From NCBI GenBank assembly GCA_016702605.1, contig JADJDQ010000021.1, positions 248,001-312,000 of the forward strand: 64,000 nt of DNA, read 5' to 3'. Within the stretch, counting starts at the first letter, position 1. Each line of letters opens with the position of its first letter. Origin of the DNA: Candidatus Intricatilinea gracilis. GTDB lineage: Bacteria; Pseudomonadota; Gammaproteobacteria; Burkholderiales; Burkholderiaceae_C. Shown piece by piece: positions 7,588 to 18,123 of the stretch. Made by a program: the position numbers and the translations under genes. The notes below the pieces were generated by a model, which was given only the letters and a program-made list of their open reading frames with translations, had not been told where the DNA came from and ran no database searches.

Positions 7588-9795
7588 TCAGCGTCTTGGC
7601 TGGGGCGATCCGCGAGCCAGGCGCCTGACTTCGGACGACGCCAAGCGCAGCGCGACGGTCAGCTGGCGTCGCCCGCCTTCTGGCGGCAGTGATCCGGGCG
7701 CCGCGTAGCGCAGGCGTTCGAGGGTGTCGAGGGCACGCGCCAACGCGTCGGCGCCCTGGCCCCAGCGCACGGTGGCGGCCTGGGCGGCATGGCGCGGCGT
7801 TGCTTGCGGTGGCAGCTCGATGCCGGCGCTGGTGAGTGCCTGCTTCAGTCGCGTCCATCCGGCCAGCCAGGCGTCGCGGCGCGGGCGGGCGACGCTGCGC
7901 CGGCCGTCCCAGTCAGCCCAGATGGCACCGGCCAGTCCCAGCGAGGCCAGGCCGATGAGCAGGGCGCGCGCCAGGGCGTAGGCGTCGACGTCCTGCCAGC
8001 CGAGCTGGCGCAGCAGCTCGAGTTGGCGCTGGCGGCCGTGGTCGAGCACCCATTGGTTCCAGCGGTGGTCGGCGGCGCTCCAGAGCTGGCGCAACTGGGC
8101 GAGTTGTGCGACCAGGCCCGGGTCGATCCGCCCGAGGGCCCCCACCATCAGGCCGGGCGGCGGGCGCAGGCGCAGGTTGCGGCGCACCCGTTCGGGCGCC
8201 ACGGCGGCCGTGGGGTCGACACGCACCCACTCGCCGTCGCGCCAGTATTCGGCCCAGGCGTAGGCGTCGCTCTGGCGCACTTCGAGCACACCGTCGATGG
8301 TGTTGATGTGGCCGCCCTGGTAGCCGGTGACGATGCGCGCCGGCACCCCCAGGCTGCGCAGCACCACCACCAGCGCCACGGCGTAGTGTTCACAAAAGCC
8401 CTGCTTGCGGTCGAGCCAGAAGTCGTCGAGCGCGTCCACCCCCGGCGGCACCGGGCCGGGCGCCAAGGTGTAGTCGTAACCACCGTTGCGGATGTGAGCC
8501 AGCACCGCCACCGCATACCCATCGGCCGCCAGTCCGCCTGGGCTGCGGGCGGGTGGTGTGGCTGGCGCCCCGCTGTTGTCGATGGATGTACCGGCCGACG
8601 CCGACACCTGCACCTGGCCGATGCGGCCCTGCGCCCAGGCGCGGGTGCGGGGGTAGGCGCCGTCGGGCAGGGCCAGGGCCTCGTTCGGCGAGCCGCTGCG
8701 GGGCTCGCGGATGGTGTGGTTGATCCAGGCGCGGCCACGCAGGCGCTGGCGCTCGTTGATCGGGCGAGCACTCACCCACTGCAGATCGGTGAGCTGGCGC
8801 AGTGGCGGTGTCGTCGGGTTGACCGCCGTCGCTGCGGCGCCGGCCGGATCGCCCGTGGCGTCGGCAGCGGCGCTGCGTGGGGCCTCGGCCGTGAGTTCGA
8901 GCAGCGGCACACTGGTGACACGCAGCGGCTCGAAGGTGATCTCGTAGTCGACCGGCGCTCCGCCCACACCGAGCTGCGGCGCCAGGCTGTGCGGCAACTG
9001 GTTGACGAGCCCGCCGGCCTGGCCAGCCAGCCAGCGCGGGCGCAGCGGGTCGGCGCTGGCGTCGATGCGGCTGAGCACCGGGCCACGAAAGTAGATCTGC
9101 TCGTTGGGCGGCGCCTGGCCGGCACCAAAACTCACCCGCAGTGCCACGGCGTCGTCACTCGCCAGCTCGGCCACACTGCCGAGTTCGAGCTGATCCGACA
9201 GCCCCGTGCGCCCGGCCACCTCACCCGGCACACCCCACAGCGGCGCCATGCGCGGGAACAACACGAACAGCAAGGCGACCAGCGGCGCGCCGACCAGCGC
9301 ATGGCCAGCCACCACCTTCAGCGCCGCCAGCAGCGGCGGCCGCCCCGCCGGCATCTGCGCCAGCACCAGCGCGGTGAGCAGGCCGGTGACGGCCACCACC
9401 ATGCCCAGCGCCGTGGCGAGTGACTGCGAGTACAGGAAGTTCGCCAGCACCAGAAACAGCCCGAGCCCGAAGACCACGGCAAAGTCGCGCCGCGCCTGCA
9501 GCTCCAGCGTCTTGAGTCCAGCCAGCGCGACCAACATGGCCACCCCAGCGTCCTTGCCCAGCAGGCTGCGAAAACTCTGCAGCGCCAGTGCCACCAGCAT
9601 GATGAGCAACAACACGCGCAGCCAGGCCGGCGGCAGGCGCGCGGCGCGCCAGGCCAGCAAACCGCGCCAGGCCAGCGCGATGAGCGCAAACGCTGCGCAC
9701 CAGGTCGGCACCCGGCCGAGTTGCGGCAGCAGCGTCCAGGCCAGCACGACCAACAAGAACAGCGTGTCGCGTGCTTCGCGGGTGATCGGCTTCAT
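7588..9795 (-). CDS. tgpA: TgpA-like membrane transglutaminase (DUF3488 plus transglutaminase domain)
   Basis: This 735-residue protein has five or six hydrophobic segments in residues 10-180, a periplasmic DUF3488 region, a transglutaminase-like core at about 455-540 and a further membrane segment near 600, the layout of TgpA. QGFCEHYAV supplies the nucleophile Cys468 and VRVDPTAA supplies Asp527. The His position, 44 residues after the Cys as in Pseudomonas TgpA, reads SDAYAW, so residue 512 is Tyr (codon 8260-8262) instead of His. Without that change it would be an ordinary TgpA. It overlaps the DUF58 gene by 4 bases as the last gene of the moxR-DUF58-tgpA operon. The function of this trio is thought to concern envelope integrity. 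Confidence 0.88.
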   Translation of the reverse strand: MKPITREARDTLFLLVVLAWTLLPQLGRVPTWCAAFALIALAWRGLLAWRAARLPPAWLRVLLLIMLVALALQSFRSLLGKDAGVAMLVALAGLKTLELQARRDFAVVFGLGLFLVLANFLYSQSLATALGMVVAVTGLLTALVLAQMPAGRPPLLAALKVVAGHALVGAPLVALLFVLFPRMAPLWGVPGEVAGRTGLSDQLELGSVAELASDDAVALRVSFGAGQAPPNEQIYFRGPVLSRIDASADPLRPRWLAGQAGGLVNQLPHSLAPQLGVGGAPVDYEITFEPLRVTSVPLLELTAEAPRSAAADATGDPAGAAATAVNPTTPPLRQLTDLQWVSARPINERQRLRGRAWINHTIREPRSGSPNEALALPDGAYPRTRAWAQGRIGQVQVSASAGTSIDNSGAPATPPARSPGGLAADGYAVAVLAHIRNGGYDYTLAPGPVPPGVDALDDFWLDRKQGFCEHYAVALVVVLRSLGVPARIVTGYQGGHINTIDGVLEVRQSDAYAWAEYWRDGEWVRVDPTAAVAPERVRRNLRLRPPPGLMVGALGRIDPGLVAQLAQLRQLWSAADHRWNQWVLDHGRQRQLELLRQLGWQDVDAYALARALLIGLASLGLAGAIWADWDGRRSVARPRRDAWLAGWTRLKQALTSAGIELPPQATPRHAAQAATVRWGQGADALARALDTLERLRYAAPGSLPPEGGRRQLTVALRLASSEVRRLARGSPQPRR

Positions 9796-11179
9796 GGCTC
9801 GACTGCCTGTGATGTCGCCGCCGGGTCGACGTGGTGTGTCTTGCCTGTCGCCCGGTCATCTGCCTGACCTTCTGCCTCGCCCTCCGAGCGACCGTCCATC
9901 AGGACGTGGCGGAGGTCGACCTGCGCCAGCGCATCCAGGCAGGCGCGCCGGTGTGCAGCACCGCTGTTGCGCGCCAGCACGCGCCCGGGCAACCGCAGCG
10001 TCCAGGCCAGCTCGGCGCGGTCGGCCGCCAGCACCCAGGCGGTCAGGCGCGACAGGCGGGCTTCGCCGTCGGTGCTCATTCCAGTCCGACCTGCCGGTGT
10101 GACGGATGCAGGCGGTGAGAGGGCAGCGGTTGCCTGGCTCCTGCCCAGGCCTGCGGTTGGCGAAGAAGCGTCCTTCCAATCGAAATCCAGGCTGGCCTTG
10201 GGTGCGGCGGCCGAGCCGGTGCGACTGACCAGCGCCGGGGTGGCGCCGCTGGCAATCGAGCTGGCAGATTTCTTCCACAACACTTCGCGCGGGCTGTCAC
10301 CGACGCGGTAGGGGCGGGCCGAGTCGGCGTCCAGCGGGTTGGTGCTGAGTTGTGCGGCGGGGCTGTCGAGTGGGTGGGGTGTGCTCGCGTCACGTGCGCG
10401 CAGTGGCCAAGGTGGTGTCGGCGTCTCGGGCGCTGGCCAGACCAGCACACGGGCGGCCGGGCGCCACACGGTCCACGCGCGAAACAGGCCGAAGGGGAAG
10501 CGGGTTTCGAGCTGCAGGCGAGGCAGCTCATGCCAGCCGCGCTGCGGGCAGGGCAGGGCGAGGTGCACAAGCGTGGCCGGCGGTTCTCCGGCGGAGGCAG
10601 CGCCGAACTGGCCGAGCCGGCCGAACAGGCCGGACGACGCAGTGGCTGCCACGTCGAGCCAGGTCCAGGCGGCGGTGTCTGGCAGGGGTGTGGACAAGGC
10701 GGTGGGTTGAGCGCCGGGCAGGGTGCCGGGCGTCGGTGATGACGGCGCGGCCCTTGACCGCCAGATCGCCCACCATGGGGCGGACGGCTGAGCCGGCGCG
10801 ACCTGCAGGTCCAACCGGATACCGATGCCGAATCGCGCGCCGCGGCCCCCACGTTCTGCCATCAGGCTGACCACCAGATCGGCGTTGTGCCCGGCGTGCA
10901 CCGGCTCGGGCGCCACCAGTTGCAGGCGCAGGCCTCGCAGCGTGGCGTGGCAGCTGTGCATCGACACGAGGGCCACACCGGCCAGCACGAAACACAGCAG
11001 GTAGCCCAGGTTGAGCTGGTAGTTGATGGCGCCCACCAGCAGCATGAGCACCAGCAGCGCCCACGACCAGCCGCCGCGGGTGGGCAGGATGTAGACGTTG
11101 CGCTGTGTCAGCAGCAGGCTGTCGGCGGGCGGATGGCGGGCGTCCCACCAGGCGCGGATGCGGGCGAAACGCAGGCCAT

Positions 11180-11183
<4 letters not shown>
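9792..11183 (-). CDS. DUF58 domain protein of the MoxR-associated operon
   Basis: The protein has 463 residues with two closely spaced membrane segments at about residues 36-78 (WSWALLVLMLLVG and GYLLCFVLAGVALV). The DUF58 signature is at about 290: YRVGDSPREVLWKKSA, corresponding to the usual Y-x-GD-x-R-x-I-x-W-x-S-A. Between the signature and the C terminus lies a Ser/Ala/Pro-rich stretch. The fold resembles a von Willebrand A domain, and DUF58 proteins are usual partners of MoxR ATPases. It overlaps both neighbours by 4 bases (11180-11183 with moxR, 9792-9795 with tgpA), so translation is probably coupled. Confidence 0.85.
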
Positions 11184-12130
<947 letters not shown>

Positions 12131-12174
12131 GCGCCGAACATAACCTAAAGAGCTCGCACACCGCACCGACCGCC

Positions 12175-12192
12175 GGCCACTCCCGAGTGGCC
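12175..12192. promoter_or_regulatory. Perfect inverted repeat in the moxR/deacetylase divergent region
   Basis: GGCCACTC at 12175-12182 and GAGTGGCC at 12185-12192 form an 8-bp perfect inverted repeat with a 2-base centre. It lies 45 bases before the moxR start and 99 bases before the deacetylase-like start. It could be an operator for a dimeric regulator of both genes. A chance palindrome is possible in such GC-rich DNA. Confidence 0.3.
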
Positions 12193-12291
12193 ACGACGCT
12201 CGCCCGCAGACAGCGCCCAGCAAGCGGGCGCGGCGAGACTGGCCCGACACGTCGAGACAACACAAGACGGACTTGCGTCCGCCCCGAGACC

Positions 12292-13227
12292 ATGACCACC
12301 GCCTACTACACCCACAACGACTGCCGCCTGCACGACATGGGCGCCGGCCACCCCGAATGTCCGCAGCGCCTGGATGCGATCGAGGACCACCTGCTCGCCA
12401 CCGGCCTGGACATCGCCCTGGACCGCCGTGACGCACCGCTGGCCCAGATCAGCGACCTGAGGCTGGCACACAGCGAGCACTACATCCTCGAACTCGACGA
12501 GGTGCTCACGCACCTGGCCGACACCAACGACCGGCACTACTTCGACCCCGACACGGTCGGTTGCCCGGCTACCCGCCAGGCCATGCTGCGTGCCGCCGGT
12601 ACGGCCATCGCCGCCACCGACGCGGTGATCGACGGCAGTGCCCGCAACGCCTTTTGCGCCATCCGGCCGCCGGGTCACCACTGCACCCGCGAGCAGACGA
12701 TGGGGTTTTGCTTCATCAACAACATCGCCGTGGCGGCGCGCCATGCGCTGGACGTGCGTGGCCTCGAACGTGTGGCCATCATCGATTTCGACGTGCACCA
12801 CGGCAACGGCACCGAAGACATCATCGCCGGCGACGAGCGGGTGCTGATGGCCAGCTTCTTCCAGGATCAGCTCTACCCCTTCAGCGGCGGTGTGCCGCTG
12901 GGCGAGAACATGATCAACGTGGCGGTGCCGGCCTACACGCGTGGCCCGGCGATCCGCGAGCTGATCGAGGCCAACTGGCTGCCTCGGCTGGACGCGTTCA
13001 AGCCGCAGATGATCTTCATCTCGGCCGGTTTCGACGCGCACCGCGAAGACGACCTGGGCCAGCTCGGCCTGGTCGAAGCCGACTACGCCTGGATCACCCA
13101 GCTTCTGGTCGACGTGGCCGATCGACACTGCGGCGGCAAGATCGTGTCGTGCCTCGAAGGTGGTTATTCCCTCTCGGCACTGGCGCGCAGCGTGGCGGCC
13201 CATTTGCGGGTGCTGGCAGGGCTGTAA
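12292..13227 (+). CDS. Histone-deacetylase-family zinc hydrolase
   Basis: The protein is 311 residues from the ATG at 12292. It is a class II HDAC/acetylpolyamine-amidohydrolase type enzyme. RPPGHHC at about residue 123 has the paired catalytic histidines. DFDVHHGNGT at about 164 and GFDAHRED at about 245 provide the Asp-His-Asp zinc ligands. The C-terminal LEGGYS carries the conserved catalytic Tyr region. In bacteria such enzymes deacylate small molecules such as acetylpolyamines, or proteins; the substrate is not visible here. It is a single-gene unit, divergent from moxR and convergent with the TonB-like gene. Confidence 0.88.
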   Translation: MTTAYYTHNDCRLHDMGAGHPECPQRLDAIEDHLLATGLDIALDRRDAPLAQISDLRLAHSEHYILELDEVLTHLADTNDRHYFDPDTVGCPATRQAMLRAAGTAIAATDAVIDGSARNAFCAIRPPGHHCTREQTMGFCFINNIAVAARHALDVRGLERVAIIDFDVHHGNGTEDIIAGDERVLMASFFQDQLYPFSGGVPLGENMINVAVPAYTRGPAIRELIEANWLPRLDAFKPQMIFISAGFDAHREDDLGQLGLVEADYAWITQLLVDVADRHCGGKIVSCLEGGYSLSALARSVAAHLRVLAGL

Positions 13228-13248
13228 AGCCACCGCAACGCCGGGGAC

Positions 13249-14043
13249 TCAGGGTAAGCCGCGGGTGACCGGGCCGGGCTGCGAGGTCGCAACGAAGCTG
13301 ACCTCGACGCTGTAGATCGACTTGACGGGGTGTCCGTCCAACTCGCCCGGTTCGAAGGTGGCGCCCAGAAAGGCTTCGCTCGCAGCGCGCTCGAGCCCAT
13401 ACGGCAGCCCTGCGTCACGCACTCGCAGGCGCCGAACCTTGCCCTCCTCGTCGACAAACAGCAGCAGCACGGCCTGGTAGTCGCCCAGGGGTGTGCCTTC
13501 GGGGTAGTTGATCTCGATCGGGCCTGTCGGGCGTGCAGGTTTCGTCAAGACACTGCGCGGCAGGTACTGGTCGGTGTCCGCGGCGTAGGCCGACCCCGTG
13601 CTGGCAGCTGCCGTGGCGGGCTGAACCGACGGCAACGTGGGGTTGGTGCCCGGGCTTGTGGTCGGCGAGACGCGATGTGGTTCGGGCGCCGGCTCCAGCG
13701 TGGAGGATGGTTCGGCGACGAGCGCTGCGCCGTTGTCGGCCCGGGTGCCGACGGGCTCGGCTGCGGGCACTGCGCCGAGCACAACGTCGACTGGCTTGTG
13801 TCGCCAGGGTGCTGCGCTGCCGCTGGGTGCCGAGGCTGCGGCACCGGGAAGATGTGCGAGTTGTGCAAGTGCGGCCAGATGCAGCGCCGCCACCGCCACC
13901 ACACACAAGGACAGGTGAATGCGCCGCGCCGATCGACCGCCGGCCTTGGCCACGGACGGGCGCCGGCGAGACAGCGGGCGGGTGGGCCGGGCACCCGCCA
14001 CCGATGCCGCCGACCTGTCGATCAGTCCTGCAATTCGCGCCAT
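13249..14043 (-). CDS. TonB-like C-terminal domain protein at the end of the pilus operon
   Basis: The 264-residue protein has a basic cytoplasmic N terminus of about 40 residues and one membrane segment (LSLCVVAVAALHLAALAQL, about 44-62). A Pro/Ser/Thr-rich periplasmic spacer follows. Residues 170-255 resemble a TonB-C domain: INYPEGTPLGDYQAVLLLFV, GKVRRLRVRDAGLP, AFLGATFEPGELDG. Its ATG lies inside the end of pilY1, a 22-base overlap, so it is probably co-transcribed and translationally coupled. Whether it transmits energy through ExbBD or has a structural role in pilus assembly is not known. No exbB or exbD is present in the window. Confidence 0.65.
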   Translation of the reverse strand: MARIAGLIDRSAASVAGARPTRPLSRRRPSVAKAGGRSARRIHLSLCVVAVAALHLAALAQLAHLPGAAASAPSGSAAPWRHKPVDVVLGAVPAAEPVGTRADNGAALVAEPSSTLEPAPEPHRVSPTTSPGTNPTLPSVQPATAAASTGSAYAADTDQYLPRSVLTKPARPTGPIEINYPEGTPLGDYQAVLLLFVDEEGKVRRLRVRDAGLPYGLERAASEAFLGATFEPGELDGHPVKSIYSVEVSFVATSQPGPVTRGLP

Positions 14044-17000
14044 GACGTGCGCTTGGTGACGAAGGCGTTGCCGGGCGGGTTGGGGTTCTTGGGGGGCGGA
14101 TCACCCAGACCCTCGGTGGTGGTCACCAGACCCTGCACGCCGGACACGGTGTCGACCCGGCCCAGGCCGACGATCATGGTGCCGTAGTAGGTCACCTGCG
14201 TGATCGTTCCGGCCAGCACGTTGAACTCATAGAGCCACGACTCGCCGCCTGCGCTGCACGGGTCGCCGTTCGGCACGGTGGATGCAAAACCGATGATGCC
14301 GGCTGCCAGCGGTGTGCCGTCCAGATAGACACGTTCGCGATCGGAGCGGGTCGGGCTGTCGAGGTCGACGAACCAGCCGTTCTGCGCCGACCAGTCGATC
14401 GGCGCCGAGCTGGTGAGCTTGCGGTCAGCGTCCAGGTTGCGCTGCACCAGTCTGGCCGTGGACAGATGCATGTCGCCTACGCCGCTGGCCAGCAAGGCGT
14501 CCTTGACGGTGTAGATGGTCTGGCGCGTGGCATCGACCAGATCGTTGCTGCCCAGGTAGCGTCCCGTGCCGAACGAGACCAGCGGTACGCGGTTGCCACT
14601 GGTGTCGGTCACCTCGCTCAGCACCGGCTTGGAGGTGATCGGCTGAACGACGCCGCTTGCGGTCGTGGCCCGGCCGAGCAGCGTGGCTTCGACACCGGTG
14701 GGAGGCACCAGATCGTCCGGGTCGAAACGCCACATGTTGCCCAGCATGTCGCCGCCGTAAAAGCGCAGCGTGGTGTTGTTGGTATCGCGTTCGACCCAGG
14801 CGTTGATGCGTCCTAGGTTGCTGGGTGTGGCCGTACCGCCGACACCCGTGGACAGCGTGGCCACCTCGGCACCGGTGATGGCGTTGCGGATGTACAGGCG
14901 GCCGATGCCGTCACCGGGCGACACGTTGTTGTAGCCCGAACTGAAGGCCACCACCCAGGTGTTGTTCTTGTTCTTGGTGATCACCGGGTTGCCCAGGGTC
15001 ATGCCCAGGTTGTCGTCGGTGAATTCCCAGAGCAGCGCCGGCGCCGTCGGGTCGGTGATGTCGAGCGCGAAATACGAACGCCCGCCCGCGCCCAGGCCGC
15101 TGACCAGGATGGTGCGCCAGTTGGTGCCGTCGAAGACATCACCGACGTTGGCCGTGGCATCGACGTAGTAGCGGTGGTTGTTGTCGTAGTCGCTGTCGGC
15201 CAGGCGCCAGAGGTCGGGGATCACGGCGGTGGGCACGAAGGCCCAGAGTTCTTCACCGGCGGTGGCATCGGTCGATTCGGCCACCTTGAACGCATGCAAC
15301 ATGCCGTCGTTGGCACCGACGTAGACCACCTTGGTCCGGCTGGCCTTGGCCGTCACGAACGCGGCGTAGCCGGCATCGGTGTACTTGAAGCCGGGCTTGG
15401 CCACGTACACGGGCGACGAATGCACGATGTCGCCCAGGCGGTTGGACCTGGCGCGCCAGATCTGGTCGACGGCGTCCGGGTCGTTGCGCAGCAAGGTCTT
15501 GTCGCCGTTGATGAAGTTCACCAGGTTGGTGCCGCTGTTGGCCTTGGCCAGCTGGGCGGTGCCGTTGGTGGTGTCGGCGACCATCTCCGCACACTGGGTC
15601 AGCTTGTCGGTCGTGCGGGTGCAGCGGTCGTCGAAGTGGGCCTTTTGCGCAGCACTGAGGTTGGTGTAGTTGAAGTCGGCGAGTGTGCCGCCGCTGTTGA
15701 ACACGATCTTGCGTGGCCGGGTGCCTAGGTCACGCGTATCGAGCTTGGCCTGTACCGAGAACACCGGTGTATCGGCTGGCGCATTGGGCCGGTCGACCGT
15801 GTTGGGCTGGATCAGGTCGCCGGTGTTGGTGAACCTGAACTTGAAGGCCCTCAGATCACCGTTCCACGTGGGTGCACTCACGTAGCGGGTCAGGAACAAC
15901 CAGTCGTCCGACGCGGACGGTGTCAGTGTGCTCGAAGCAGCTGCTGCCGCCGTGCCACGTGCCGCACCCACGTCCTTGAGTGTGGCGGCCAGTGCGTTGG
16001 ACAGCGCTGTTGCGTTGCCGGCCGAGAAGTACTGGCCACGCCCATTGACGGCGGCGTGCCACAGGTCGTCGACGTGGGTGGCGTCGAAGGCGCCGTCGGT
16101 CACGGTTCCGGTGGGGACCGGCCAGGTCTTGGTGCCGGCCACCAGTGCACCGTAGTCACCCGTGGGGTCGCCGACCAGATAGTTCGGGTCGTAGGCCAAC
16201 GATCCGCGCACACCCATGCCGATGGTGTACGTGGTCATGTGTTGCCAGGTGGCGGTGTCGCGTCCGGCAGGGGGCACGTGATTGGCGACGTCCGGTCGCA
16301 GATCGGTCTTGTAGTAGTACTCGGCGATGTCGGCCAGGCTGTTGGAGTCGCCCTGGGTTGTCGCGGTGGTGACTACCGGTGTGCCGGACAGCGGCGTGCT
16401 GCTGGTTGTCACTGCAGGCAGGGTAACGGCTGGCCTGGCGGTAGGACCGGTGGTCCTATCCTCGTCGGAGTGATAGGCGAATGGTGCCACCCGCGGCGGG
16501 TTCTGGTTGATGGCTTTGTCGGAGACGTCGTCGAGTTGGTCGCCGCTGACGCAGGTATTGCTCGAGTCTGTCGATGTGGTGGTCCAGGTGGTAGCGACCA
16601 CCGCTGGTGCGCTGTTGTTGCTGACCCTTGTCCGCGTGGTTGTGGTCGGTGTGGTCGACGTCGTGGTGGTGCCGTCGCGATTGACGGTCGTGGTCGTCGT
16701 CGAGGTTGTCACGTCCTCGATCAGCGAGGTCACCACGGTGCTTGTCCGAGCGCCACGCTGCTGGTTTTCGACGACGTTATAACGCCGATTGTTGGTGCCG
16801 CAAGATCCCCTTGGCAGGAACGTAACGAGATACTCGGTCCGGGTCACTGTAGAGTCACTCGTACGGCTCGTGTCGGTGCGCACACGGTCCACCGTGCCGA
16901 TGGTGGTGGTGGTGGTGACGGTGGTCGAGGCGCCGTCCCGCATCGGTCGGGCCTCGTCACCGTCCTGCTGCCCGACCCGGGTCGAGCCGTCCAACTTGAA

Positions 17001-18074
17001 GCCGTTGCGGTAGGCCGACGACAAGGTGCCAGAGTTGTTGTTGAAGTTGTTCCAGTAGCCATCGGTCGACAAGATGGAGTAGTTGCGCTGGCACTGGTAC
17101 TTCTCGACGCTGCTTACGTTGGTGACCGGATTGGTGTACGAGTACTCGGCTGGGTCATAGGTCTGGCCGGAGATCGCTTTGCCGTAATAGCTGCCAACCT
17201 TGGACAGAGCACCACGCAGTGGTGTACCGCTGCCCGGGTCGACCGAATAGAGCTTGCTGAAGAAGTTGGTTCGCTGGGTCGTGTTGAAGTCGCTGACGTC
17301 GAGGAACTTGCTGCCCGAGATCGAGGTGTCACTGATCGCGGTGAAGCCCACGCGGTAACTGGGATCCAGCTTGGCAAACGAGCGCCCGGCGGCCGAACGC
17401 ATCAGCAGATAACGTTTGCGGTAGTACGAATACCAGTTGGCGTACTTCTGCTGCAGGCCTTCGGTAGCTGCTCTCCTGGTGCCGAACACGTTAGATCCGG
17501 GCGTGCTGCCGATGTTGCTGAAGCACTCTCGGGTGAAGTCGCTCGTGATCAGATTGCCGTTGGCCTGGTAGCGCCAGTCAAGGGGGGGTTGGCTGCCCGT
17601 GTAGACGTAGTAGGTGTCGCGCGTGCTCAGGTCGACCGTGCCTGACCCCGAGTCGTAGCCGTCACTCAGCGCCGCGTTGAAGTTGGCGTTCGGATAGAAC
17701 GTGCCGTCAGCCTTGATGGGCAGCGGGTAGTCTTCGGTTGGATCGAACGCCACGCCATTGCATTGCGCGGCCTGGCAGGCGTAGATGCCGGTGCTGCAGG
17801 TGTCCGATCGGGTCTCGATGTCGTCGGGCATGAAGTCCCAGTTCATCGACCCCGAATCGTCGAGGATGAACATCACGTTGGGTTTGGCCGTGATGGTGGC
17901 GGTGCCCAGCGGAACGTTGGCGATGTCGGTGATGTCTGCGCGGGCGGGGCGGGCAGTGAACACACCGATTCCCAGCAAGAACGTGGCTGCGCCTGCCAGC
18001 GCCAGGTGGTGTAGCCGGCGCAGGGTGATGGCCGGCGCGGTGCTCGGCGGTGTCGGGTTGCTGCGGGTGTTCAT
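14022..18074 (-). CDS. pilY1: Type IV pilus tip adhesin/assembly protein PilY1
   Basis: The 1350-residue protein has a signal peptide ending at about residue 46 (TARPARA-D). FILDDSGSMNWDFMP at about 68 is a metal-ion-dependent adhesion site of a VWA-like domain. Residues of about 385-505 are extremely Thr-rich and break up the VWA half. The C-terminal half has the PilC/PilY beta-propeller features KVVYVGANDGMLHAF, LWAFVPTAVIPDLWRL, ILVSGLGAGGRSYFALDITD and FGTGRYLGSNDL. PilY1 sits at the pilus tip with the minor pilins, primes assembly and counters retraction. Its place directly after pilX fits. The TonB-like gene overlaps its last 22 bases. Confidence 0.93.
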   Translation of the reverse strand: MNTRSNPTPPSTAPAITLRRLHHLALAGAATFLLGIGVFTARPARADITDIANVPLGTATITAKPNVMFILDDSGSMNWDFMPDDIETRSDTCSTGIYACQAAQCNGVAFDPTEDYPLPIKADGTFYPNANFNAALSDGYDSGSGTVDLSTRDTYYVYTGSQPPLDWRYQANGNLITSDFTRECFSNIGSTPGSNVFGTRRAATEGLQQKYANWYSYYRKRYLLMRSAAGRSFAKLDPSYRVGFTAISDTSISGSKFLDVSDFNTTQRTNFFSKLYSVDPGSGTPLRGALSKVGSYYGKAISGQTYDPAEYSYTNPVTNVSSVEKYQCQRNYSILSTDGYWNNFNNNSGTLSSAYRNGFKLDGSTRVGQQDGDEARPMRDGASTTVTTTTTIGTVDRVRTDTSRTSDSTVTRTEYLVTFLPRGSCGTNNRRYNVVENQQRGARTSTVVTSLIEDVTTSTTTTTVNRDGTTTTSTTPTTTTRTRVSNNSAPAVVATTWTTTSTDSSNTCVSGDQLDDVSDKAINQNPPRVAPFAYHSDEDRTTGPTARPAVTLPAVTTSSTPLSGTPVVTTATTQGDSNSLADIAEYYYKTDLRPDVANHVPPAGRDTATWQHMTTYTIGMGVRGSLAYDPNYLVGDPTGDYGALVAGTKTWPVPTGTVTDGAFDATHVDDLWHAAVNGRGQYFSAGNATALSNALAATLKDVGAARGTAAAAASSTLTPSASDDWLFLTRYVSAPTWNGDLRAFKFRFTNTGDLIQPNTVDRPNAPADTPVFSVQAKLDTRDLGTRPRKIVFNSGGTLADFNYTNLSAAQKAHFDDRCTRTTDKLTQCAEMVADTTNGTAQLAKANSGTNLVNFINGDKTLLRNDPDAVDQIWRARSNRLGDIVHSSPVYVAKPGFKYTDAGYAAFVTAKASRTKVVYVGANDGMLHAFKVAESTDATAGEELWAFVPTAVIPDLWRLADSDYDNNHRYYVDATANVGDVFDGTNWRTILVSGLGAGGRSYFALDITDPTAPALLWEFTDDNLGMTLGNPVITKNKNNTWVVAFSSGYNNVSPGDGIGRLYIRNAITGAEVATLSTGVGGTATPSNLGRINAWVERDTNNTTLRFYGGDMLGNMWRFDPDDLVPPTGVEATLLGRATTASGVVQPITSKPVLSEVTDTSGNRVPLVSFGTGRYLGSNDLVDATRQTIYTVKDALLASGVGDMHLSTARLVQRNLDADRKLTSSAPIDWSAQNGWFVDLDSPTRSDRERVYLDGTPLAAGIIGFASTVPNGDPCSAGGESWLYEFNVLAGTITQVTYYGTMIVGLGRVDTVSGVQGLVTTTEGLGDPPPKNPNPPGNAFVTKRTSWRELQD

Positions 18075-18123
18075 GTACTGCTCCTGACGGTTGGGTGCGC
18101 GGTGGGCCTGTGGGGCTCGGGGC

